DNA of 11,407 nucleotides from CAXTTV01 sp964247295. GTDB taxonomy: Bacteria > Chloroflexota > Ktedonobacteria > Ktedonobacterales > Ktedonobacteraceae. Shown here in pieces: positions 5,239 through 11,407 of the stretch. The stretch's first letter is position 1, and each line of letters begins with the position of its first letter. The translations under genes and the position numbers were made by a program. A model generated the notes under the pieces. The model had not been told where the DNA came from. It did not search any database and saw only the letters and a list, made by a program, of their open reading frames with translations. The stretch lies in the NCBI GenBank assembly GCA_964247295.1, contig CAXTTV010000160.1, positions 1 through 11,407 of the forward strand, written 5' to 3'.

Positions 5239-7349
5239 AAGGCATACCACGAACGCCAACGGATGCCTGGAACCTGTATGTTGATCGGCAGATCTGTTCA
5301 AATATGCAAGAGGGGTTAAACCGGGAATGGCTGGTCACCAATGGGCTCGGCGGGTATGCCGCCGGCTCATTGGTTGGAGCAACCACCCGCAGCTACCACG
5401 GTCTGCTGGTCGCGGCCCTGAAACCTCCGGTGGAGCGCATGGTTCTGGTCAGCAAATGCGATGAAGAGGTTCAGCTTCCAGATGGGAAGGTGCTCAAACT
5501 CGGCGTCAACGAGTTTCAAGACGGCACTATTGAGCCTCAAGGCTATCAACACCTCGACTCCTTTACTTTGCAGGGAGATATCCCCTGCTTTCGCTACCAG
5601 ATCACAGATCAGCTTACGCTGGAAAAGCGGGTCTGGATGGAATATGGACAAAACACGACGTATATTCAGTATCGCCTCCCTGGATCACTTCCACCAACTG
5701 ACGCCGATAGCCAGGTTACCCTCTCAATTTATCCCTACTGTCTCTCTCGCAATCACCACGAGACCACCACAGGCAACGTGAACTGGCATTTTCTGGTTGA
5801 TCCGCAAAATAATTCTTGTAAGGTACAGGCGGATCTCAACGCCCCAGTCTACACGTTGATCGCCAATCCAAATGCTCACTTTATCCCCAGTGGCATCTGG
5901 TTCTGGCATGTCCTCCATCGTCGAGATCGCGAACGGGGCCTGCCCTATTTAGACGATGTCTATCAACCAGGCGTCTTTAAAATCAGGTTGAGGCCCGGCG
6001 AACACACAACGCTGGTGATCAGTGCCGAGTCTCAGCTTCATCCAGATTGGGGCGAGACCCAGCATGAAGAGACGGTCAGCCACGCTCTGGTACGTCACGG
6101 CCTACGTCTAAAACAGCTCCTGACCGGGGCTGATCATACCACGGAACATCTCCCTCAAGAAGATCCTGTGCTGTCCCGGCTCGTTGTATGCGCGGATCAA
6201 TTTATTGTGACCCGTGGCTCCGTCCAAAATACATCAACGGGCACCAAGGAGATCCAGCTCTCGCCCGATCGTAAAACGATTATCGCGGGCTATCCCTGGT
6301 TTACTGATTGGGGCCGCGATAGCATGATCTCCCTCTCGGGATTGCTGCTGCTGACCGGTCGCTATAGCGAGGCTCGTGGTTTGATTAAAGCCTTCGCGTC
6401 CTATACCAATGAGGGCTTGATCCCCAATCGCTTCCCCGACTCCGGGGAGGTACCAGAATATAATACTGTTGACGCTACCCTCTGGATGTTTGTTGCTATC
6501 GAAAATTATGTCAACACCACGGGTGATTGGACACTGGTAAAAGAGCTTTTCTCCCTGCTGCAAGAGATTGTGCAATGGCACGTTAATGGGACGGCCTACA
6601 CTATTCAGGTGGACCCGGAGGATGGCTTGCTTCGGGCGGGAGCACCAAACGTCCAGCTTACCTGGATGGATGCGAAAATTGGGGACTGGGTGGTAACGCC
6701 ACGTTGGGGTAAGCCCGTAGAGGTAAATGCCCTGTGGTACCACACAGTAACATGTATGGAGAACTGGGCGGTTCGACTCTCATTTGATGCTCTGCAATAT
6801 GGGCGATTGAAAGCGCAGATTAGCAAAAGCTTCGCGAGCAGGTACTGGTATAGTGAGGGTGGCTATCTTTACGACGTGATTGACGTAGAAAACATTTCAG
6901 GCAAAAAAGATGCCTCGCTACGCCCCAACCAGCTTTTCGCGGTCTCCCTGGCTCGAAATCTTTTTAGCGAGGAGCAGATCCGCAGCCTGCTCCAACAGGT
7001 TACTGAGCACCTACTCACCCCCATGGGGCTCCGATCGCTAAGCCCACAGGACCCGGCCTATGTTAAGCACTTCAATGGGGATGTGCGCAACCGCGATAGT
7101 GCCTACCATCAGGGGACCGTCTGGCCCTGGTTGATCGGCGTCTATGTTGATGTGCATCTCCGATTAAACAACGATCGAGAGGCACTTCGGCCTCTGTTAC
7201 AACCATTGATTCGGCACCTCTGGAATGGCTGTATAGGAACAATCTGCGAGGTCGCGGAACCTGAGCCTCCTTTCGCGTCAGCAGGCTGCTTTGCTCAGGC
7301 CTGGAGCGTTGCGGAATTATTGCGAAGCTGGTTGGCGGTCAAGGACTAG
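5214..7349 (+). CDS. Glycogen debranching enzyme, archaeal/bacterial GH133 type (amylo-alpha-1,6-glucosidase)
   Basis: Soluble 711-residue enzyme expected to hydrolyse the alpha-1,6 branch stubs of glycogen during its breakdown. The N-terminal beta-rich domain (about 30-290) opens with the family signature NREWLVTNGLGGYAAGS at 36-52 followed by SYHGLLVAAL. The C-terminal (alpha/alpha)6 catalytic domain (about 325-710) has PWFTDWGRDSM with D369, the likely catalytic acid by analogy with GH133 enzymes. It also has EYNTVDATLW, WMDAKIGDW, RDSAYHQGTVWPW (628-639) and GCFAQAWSVAELLR near the end. No signal peptide or membrane segment is seen, so it is cytoplasmic. The start is GTG 5214, inside the aminotransferase gene, with AGG (5201-5203) 10 bases upstream; ATG 5304 (residue 31) would remove the overlap but lacks a ribosome site and sits very close to the signature. 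The 25-base overlap suggests translational coupling. The 4-alpha-glucanotransferase half found in eukaryotic debranchers is absent, as usual for this type. Confidence 0.93.
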   Translation: MEKTFESLEGIPRTPTDAWNLYVDRQICSNMQEGLNREWLVTNGLGGYAAGSLVGATTRSYHGLLVAALKPPVERMVLVSKCDEEVQLPDGKVLKLGVNEFQDGTIEPQGYQHLDSFTLQGDIPCFRYQITDQLTLEKRVWMEYGQNTTYIQYRLPGSLPPTDADSQVTLSIYPYCLSRNHHETTTGNVNWHFLVDPQNNSCKVQADLNAPVYTLIANPNAHFIPSGIWFWHVLHRRDRERGLPYLDDVYQPGVFKIRLRPGEHTTLVISAESQLHPDWGETQHEETVSHALVRHGLRLKQLLTGADHTTEHLPQEDPVLSRLVVCADQFIVTRGSVQNTSTGTKEIQLSPDRKTIIAGYPWFTDWGRDSMISLSGLLLLTGRYSEARGLIKAFASYTNEGLIPNRFPDSGEVPEYNTVDATLWMFVAIENYVNTTGDWTLVKELFSLLQEIVQWHVNGTAYTIQVDPEDGLLRAGAPNVQLTWMDAKIGDWVVTPRWGKPVEVNALWYHTVTCMENWAVRLSFDALQYGRLKAQISKSFASRYWYSEGGYLYDVIDVENISGKKDASLRPNQLFAVSLARNLFSEEQIRSLLQQVTEHLLTPMGLRSLSPQDPAYVKHFNGDVRNRDSAYHQGTVWPWLIGVYVDVHLRLNNDREALRPLLQPLIRHLWNGCIGTICEVAEPEPPFASAGCFAQAWSVAELLRSWLAVKD

Positions 7350-7396
7350 GGGAGGAGGACTTTTGGAGGGAAAGCAACGAATCTTGTGGGATAGCA

Positions 7397-7405
7397 TGAT
7401 ACAAT
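7397..7405 (+). promoter_or_regulatory. Extended -10 promoter candidate for the two-component operon
   Basis: TGATACAAT fits the extended -10 pattern TG-N-TATAAT with one mismatch in the hexamer. No proper -35 lies 17 bases upstream, which such promoters do not always need. TTGTGG (7384-7389) is too close. Transcription would begin near 7412, about 33 bases before the response regulator ATG. The 95-base gap after the debranching enzyme shows no terminator hairpin, so readthrough from upstream is also possible. Confidence 0.4.
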
Positions 7406-7444
7406 AGAGCCCAGAAATACTAGAGTAGAGAGGGCTAAGAGGGT

Positions 7445-8122
7445 ATGCGTATTCTAATCGTTGAGGATGATCCACGTTTGGGTCCCAGCATGAAAAAAGG
7501 GCTGGAAGGAAATAATTATGCTGTAGACCTGATCGCTGACGGTGAGAATGCTTACTTTGCAGCTCTGAATACAAATTACGATATTATTGTGCTTGATGTC
7601 TTGCTTCCGCGTATGAATGGCTTTGAGATTTGTAGGCAGTTGCGCGCGCGGAAGTTAACGACCCCGATTTTGATATTAACCGCGCTGGGAGAAGTTGATC
7701 ATCGCGTTCGTGGATTGGATATAGGTGCCGATGACTACTTAACCAAGCCATTTGCTTTTCGCGAGCTCGAAGCTCGGGTCCGAGCCTTACTCCGACGCGA
7801 GAGCGACCACAAAACGCCGACGCTTCAGTTCGCGGATATTACGCTTAATACGCTTACGCATGAGGTCCGGCGAGGCCAGCGTGAGCTAAAACTCTATAAC
7901 AAAGAGTACGCGCTTCTAGAATTTCTTCTCCGACATCCCCGTCAGGTATTGAGTCGGGAGATGATCGCGGAGCATGTCTGGAATAATGAAACGGACCACC
8001 TCTCCAATGTAATCGATGTGTATATTCGTTATCTTCGACGCAAACTCTGCGCGCAACAGGAGCCAGACCTTATTCAGACGGTACGTGGTACAGGGTATCA
8101 GCTCAAGGAGCCCGGTCTATGA
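7445..8122 (+). CDS. OmpR/PhoB-family two-component response regulator
   Basis: DNA-binding response regulator of 225 residues, the normal length for the family. The receiver domain (1-119) has the acidic pocket E7, D8 and D9, the phosphorylation site D51 (IIVLDVLLPRMNG), T79 (LILTA) and K101 (YLTKPF). A short link leads to the winged-helix effector domain (about 127-222), with NKEYALLEFLLRHPRQVLSR, the recognition helix VIDVYIRYLRRKL and the closing VRGTGYQL. The ATG at 7445 is preceded by GAGAGGG-type purines at 7428-7433. The stop overlaps the start of the histidine kinase by four bases (ATGA, 8119-8122), so the two are translationally coupled and almost certainly partners. D51 phosphorylation should promote dimerisation on tandem DNA sites; the regulon cannot be told from here. 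Confidence 0.97.
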   Translation: MRILIVEDDPRLGPSMKKGLEGNNYAVDLIADGENAYFAALNTNYDIIVLDVLLPRMNGFEICRQLRARKLTTPILILTALGEVDHRVRGLDIGADDYLTKPFAFRELEARVRALLRRESDHKTPTLQFADITLNTLTHEVRRGQRELKLYNKEYALLEFLLRHPRQVLSREMIAEHVWNNETDHLSNVIDVYIRYLRRKLCAQQEPDLIQTVRGTGYQLKEPGL

Positions 8123-9621
8123 GTAAGAAAAAAAATGAAAAGTGGCATCCGGGCATTCGGATGCAGCTTACGCTCTGGTATGCCTCGATCTTCACAATTT
8201 TGATTGGGATCTGTTGTGGCATCTTCTACATTACCATAAAAAACGCTCTTAACTCTAGCCTGAACAATATGTTGGAGATCCGCACCCAACAGATCGCTGA
8301 GGGGATCGACTTTCGTAATAACCAGATTGTTATCCACGATCTTACGGGCGAACTGCCAGCCGAACGCAAGGAGAAGGAGAAGGAGCCCGACTCAGACGAT
8401 ATGCACCCATCCGGTCATCAGATGGATGTGAATAGCGATGTTATCGTTGGCATTTTAAACCTTAAAGGACAGCCAAACTACACAACAGCAGCCTTCAAGG
8501 AACTCTTTGTGCCCCCAAGTAATTTCGCGGAAGCGCGACAGGGTCAGCCAAGAGAAGATACGGTAATCGCCCATAATGGCGCGTTGGTCAGGCTATACAG
8601 CCTCCCTCTAATAGCAAGGGGTCAGACCTTTGGAGTAATCCAGGTTGGGGAACCGCTGGAACATTTCAGTCATACGATGCAGACCATCACGATCACATTT
8701 CTTCTCCTGCTTCCAACAATGATTCTTCTGAGCTTTCTTGGTGGCTATCTATTGACACGCCATGCCTTTGAGCCGATCTATAAATTGACGAATGTCGCCG
8801 AGGCAATTGGAGATGGCGATCTAAAACAGCGGGTTCCCGTGCCAACCGCGCGAGATGAGATCCAGCAACTGGCTCAGGTCTTCAATACGATGATTGAGCG
8901 GCTGGATGAATCATTCTCGCAACAACGACGCTTTGTCGCCGATGCCTCGCACGAGCTACGAACACCGGTAGCGGCGATCCGCAGTATGACCGATGTCGCC
9001 CTCTCACAAGCGACAAGGCCAGAAGATTATGTGGAGGTGGTTCGAGAGGTGAACGCGGAGGTTGAACGCCTGGGTACGTTAATCAATGGCCTTTTGGCGC
9101 TGGCACGGGCCGATGATGGCGTTGTCCAAATCGAGCAAGAAGAGGCCCAACTGGATCATCTCGCCATAGATGTCATCGAGAGCTTGAGGCCGCTGGCGGA
9201 GCAGAAAGGAATTCGGCTCCTGCCAGGTGAGATGGCGCCAACTGTGATTGAAGGGGATACCTCACGACTCATTCAAATGCTCATCAGCCTGGTGGATAAC
9301 GCGATTACCTATAATAATCCTGGTGGCTTTGTACGCATCAATGTAACCCGTCAGGGCGAGATGGCGCGGATCATCGTGGAGGACACGGGGATCGGCATGA
9401 CGAAAGAGGAGATTCCTCATATCTTTGAACGCTTCTATCGGGGAGATCCCGCGCGCTCACGTGCGGCTGGGGGGAGCGGCATTGGCCTCTCACTGGTAGA
9501 CTGGATTGTCAAAGCCCACTATGGTCAGATCCGCGTAAAAAGTCTGCCAGGACGGGGCAGCAGCTTTATGATTATGCTTCCACTCACCGCTCCAAAGACA
9601 ACCAGACAGCTTCACGTCTGA
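8119..9621 (+). CDS. Membrane sensor histidine kinase (HAMP, HisKA, HATPase)
   Basis: Partner of the preceding response regulator, 500 residues. Membrane segment 1 is about 17-40 (LTLWYASIFTILIGICC). An extracytoplasmic sensor region of about 150 residues (41-189) matches no domain I recognise. Membrane segment 2 is about 190-212 (TFLLLLPTMILLSFLGGYLL), followed by HAMP (213-265). The HisKA H-box is FVADASHELRTP with phospho-acceptor H278. The ATP-binding domain has the N-box LVDNAITYNNPGG, G1 VEDTGIGM, F-box HIFERFYR and G2 GGSGIGLSL, all intact. The start ATG overlaps the regulator's stop. The sensor region carries a charged run RKEKEKE (83-89) and then MHPSGHQM (95-102), a mirrored Met/His cluster that could bind a soft metal; this is speculation. 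The coding region ends in a hairpin shared with the convergent gene. Confidence 0.97.
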   Translation: MSKKKNEKWHPGIRMQLTLWYASIFTILIGICCGIFYITIKNALNSSLNNMLEIRTQQIAEGIDFRNNQIVIHDLTGELPAERKEKEKEPDSDDMHPSGHQMDVNSDVIVGILNLKGQPNYTTAAFKELFVPPSNFAEARQGQPREDTVIAHNGALVRLYSLPLIARGQTFGVIQVGEPLEHFSHTMQTITITFLLLLPTMILLSFLGGYLLTRHAFEPIYKLTNVAEAIGDGDLKQRVPVPTARDEIQQLAQVFNTMIERLDESFSQQRRFVADASHELRTPVAAIRSMTDVALSQATRPEDYVEVVREVNAEVERLGTLINGLLALARADDGVVQIEQEEAQLDHLAIDVIESLRPLAEQKGIRLLPGEMAPTVIEGDTSRLIQMLISLVDNAITYNNPGGFVRINVTRQGEMARIIVEDTGIGMTKEEIPHIFERFYRGDPARSRAAGGSGIGLSLVDWIVKAHYGQIRVKSLPGRGSSFMIMLPLTAPKTTRQLHV

Positions 9622-9631
9622 TTGTGAAGCT
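9608..9631. terminator. Shared hairpin between convergent genes, possible bidirectional terminator
   Basis: AGCTTCAC (9608-9615) and GTGAAGCT (9624-9631) form a perfect 8-bp stem with an 8-base loop. The stop codon of the plus-strand histidine kinase (9619-9621) lies in the loop, and the stem ends at the first base of the minus-strand gene's stop (9633-9631). Neither side has a clean U-tract (TAAAGAAC on the plus side, GTCTGTCTGGTTGTC on the minus side), so it would be a weak intrinsic terminator. Confidence 0.4.
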
Positions 9632-11407
9632 TAAAGAACGCGCACGACAATCGCGCTGGCATTGCTGGCGGAACCTGAGGCCTGAGCTGCCGAAACTAAT
9701 AGATGCGCCTGGAGCTGCGGATCTTCCTCCTGGATCAGCAGCTCCATCATTCTGCTCTCCGAGAGATTGCGCCAGAGACCATCGGTACACAGCAGCACCA
9801 GATCATTGATCTCTACCCCCTCCAGATCCAGATCCACCTGAACCATACTGGAAGGACCCAGACAGGGATACGTTGTAGAGTTAGCACTGTCATAGACATC
9901 GCTCGGCTCAAAAAGCTCGGGTTGGGCCACCTGATCCTGTTGAGGTATCACCAGACGACGCAGCCCCTTCCCCGACTGGTACAGATAGGCCCGACTATCC
10001 CCAACGTTTGCTACGTAGAGCCGACGTTTATGAATTAACGCGACCGTCAATGTGCTTCCCATTGTGGTATCGTAGTCCGAATTACAATGATAGATTACCA
10101 GATTTGCCCTGCGCATACTGTCCAGCATCCATTGTGAAAGTGTCTCCTGCACGGGCCGGACCTGCGTTTTTTTTACAGCGGATGTCTGAGGGGTCTGTGG
10201 CCGAACTCCCTGACTCGTCTGTTGTGGAGTCACTAGCAGCGGCAACAAGACATCTGACACGGTGTCAACCGCGAGATGGCTGGCCTCATACCCGCCCGCA
10301 GGAACGTTGTGTTTGCCGCGTAAACCATCAGCAACCGCGAACAGACCAAAGGGACGAGGAGGACTCAAGCTGGCACAAAACCCCTGAACCACCAGTAGCA
10401 TATCTTCATTATCAGAGGTGTTGCGATGCCCACCGATCTCACTGGCGTACCCGACCTGACACACTTCGGAGACCAGGGGAGAGGTCCCTTCCAGACTATA
10501 CCCACAATGGCGACAGAAACGCGAGGTGGAGCGGTTCTCACGACCACACTCCCCACAGGGATTTGAGGGGATAACCGTCTTCACCAGAATATTATCGGGA
10601 TCGGTCGGAGAGAAAATGGTAGCATCCCCGATCAATCCCAACTCGGTTGACGCATCGTAGGGAGCTGTACTTTTCAAAGCAGTCACCAGTGCCTCTGAGA
10701 ATTCCTCCGCCGTCGCGTACCGCTCTTTGGGATTGATATGCTTCGCCTTTGCCACCACTTTATCCACGGCCTCCGGCAGGTATGGGTTGATCTCGCTGGG
10801 TTCCGGCAGACGCGCGGCCCGGTTTTTCACAACCGCCTGGAATGGGAGCAGACCGGTAAACATTTGATAGGCCAGGACACCAAGGGAGTATATATCACTG
10901 GCAGGCTCAGGATTCCCTTGCTCCTGCTCTGGAGCCATATAATGCTCGGTCCCGACCATCCACCCACGCTGTGTTAACGGGGCATCCTTCATCGCACGCG
11001 CGATCCCGAAGTCGGCGACCATCAAACGTTGATCGTCTTGATGAATTAACAGGTTCGCGGGCTTTAGATCGCGATGCACCACCTGTTGAGGGTGTGCGTG
11101 AATAGCATCCAGAGCGGATGCCAGTTCACAAAGATACCGTTGCGCCAGATCCAGTACCAGGGGTCTCTCAGCTTTCAACAACATTTTGAGGGTTCCACCG
11201 GTGATCAATGGCATTACCAGGTAGAGCAAGGCTCCATCCTGCCCAAAGTTCAGCACTGGTACTATATTTTTATGTTTAATCTGATGGGCCAACCGAGCCT
11301 CACGACGAAAGCGCTCGATGGCTACAACAGAGTCAGTGTTCAAATTGCGTTGTGAGATTACTTTGAGCGCAACCTGCTCCAACTCAAAGGTATCGCTCAC
11401 CCGGTAG
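9631..11407 (-). CDS. Hanks-type Ser/Thr kinase fused to a zinc ribbon and a PP2C-like phosphatase domain (5' end missing)
   Basis: The gene runs off the right edge. GTG at 11400 is in frame but not the start, because the frame continues to the edge and the glycine-rich ATP loop that must precede VALK is missing. Numbering is from that GTG. The kinase domain covers about 1-245: Lys13 (VALKVI), HRDLKPAN with D111, DFG D130, GTEHYMAPEQ and SDIYSLGVLAYQM. It looks catalytically intact and of the RD type. A linker follows, then a zinc ribbon with Cys282, 285, 296 and 299 (CGEC, CRHC), then a PP2C-like domain from about 312 to 589: DNEDMLLV, VADGLRGKHN, TMGSTLTVALI, VANVGDSRAYLY and LLCTDGLW. In the closing motif, normally G-G-x-D-N, Ser579 replaces the metal-binding Asp. 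There are also small insertions near the NED and DG motifs. No membrane segment is visible, so it is probably cytoplasmic. Its 3' end is 9 bases from the convergent histidine kinase. Confidence 0.93.
   Translation of the reverse strand, partial: YRVSDTFELEQVALKVISQRNLNTDSVVAIERFRREARLAHQIKHKNIVPVLNFGQDGALLYLVMPLITGGTLKMLLKAERPLVLDLAQRYLCELASALDAIHAHPQQVVHRDLKPANLLIHQDDQRLMVADFGIARAMKDAPLTQRGWMVGTEHYMAPEQEQGNPEPASDIYSLGVLAYQMFTGLLPFQAVVKNRAARLPEPSEINPYLPEAVDKVVAKAKHINPKERYATAEEFSEALVTALKSTAPYDASTELGLIGDATIFSPTDPDNILVKTVIPSNPCGECGRENRSTSRFCRHCGYSLEGTSPLVSEVCQVGYASEIGGHRNTSDNEDMLLVVQGFCASLSPPRPFGLFAVADGLRGKHNVPAGGYEASHLAVDTVSDVLLPLLVTPQQTSQGVRPQTPQTSAVKKTQVRPVQETLSQWMLDSMRRANLVIYHCNSDYDTTMGSTLTVALIHKRRLYVANVGDSRAYLYQSGKGLRRLVIPQQDQVAQPELFEPSDVYDSANSTTYPCLGPSSMVQVDLDLEGVEINDLVLLCTDGLWRNLSESRMMELLIQEEDPQLQAHLLVSAAQASGSASNASAIVVRVL

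Noticed and set aside
6234..6743. 169-codon open frame on the minus strand inside the debranching enzyme gene
   Set aside because: It is antisense to conserved GH133 motifs, with no recognisable domain and no ribosome site noted.
7384..7405. TTGTGG and TACAAT as a standard -35/-10 pair before the response regulator
   Set aside because: The spacer is only 10 bases, far too short. The -10 is kept as an extended -10 element instead.
10008..10574. 188-codon open frame on the plus strand opposite the kinase-PP2C gene
   Set aside because: It overlaps the zinc ribbon and PP2C coding region on the other strand; the translation is low-complexity in style and matches nothing I recognise.
11398..11400. 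GTG as the true start of the Ser/Thr kinase gene
   Set aside because: The frame stays open to the window edge, and a start here would remove the glycine-rich ATP loop that comes just before the VALK lysine. The gene is truncated by the window instead.

Overview
The window is about 11.4 kb of ordinary-density bacterial chromosome. It has seven recognisable genes, two non-coding stretches near the left edge, and a gene cut off by the right edge. The combination of an archaeal-type glycogen debranching enzyme, a large DNA polymerase I with a long proline-rich linker and an intact proofreading domain, a DapL-like aminotransferase, and a soluble Hanks kinase joined to a zinc ribbon and a PP2C domain suggests a soil-type Chloroflexota, perhaps of the Ktedonobacteria kind. 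That placement is inference from gene style; no rRNA or other phylogenetic marker is present.

Layout. Positions 1-248 are non-coding or at most encode a doubtful basic peptide; they hold two hairpins, one of which looks like the terminator of the next gene. A 66-residue excisionase/MerR-like helix-turn-helix protein (249-449, minus) diverges from a 5-gene plus-strand run across a 524-base intergenic region with promoter-like sites. The run starts with polA (974-4018), followed after 29 bases by a class I/II PLP aminotransferase (4048-5238). That gene overlaps by 25 bases a GH133-type glycogen debranching enzyme (5214-7349). After a 95-base gap with an extended -10 promoter candidate comes an OmpR-type response regulator (7445-8122), coupled by an ATGA overlap to its histidine kinase (8119-9621). 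The last gene, on the minus strand (9631 to the right edge), converges on the histidine kinase with only 9 bases between the stop codons and a perfect 8-bp hairpin spanning both ends.

How they work together. polA, the aminotransferase and the debranching enzyme are packed as if co-transcribed, although their jobs (repair/replication, amino acid metabolism, glycogen breakdown) are not obviously linked. The response regulator and kinase form a self-contained two-component system with its own promoter candidate. The last gene is a cytoplasmic Ser/Thr signalling protein that carries kinase and phosphatase-like modules in one chain.

Most notable. No CRISPR, transposon, prophage or defence system is visible. 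The features that best repay a second look are the kinase-zinc ribbon-PP2C fusion, whose PP2C domain lacks the last metal-binding Asp; two uncommon active-site residues in Pol I (Phe in motif A, Tyr in the O-helix); and a sliding-clamp-binding-like QMSLF peptide in the Pol I linker.
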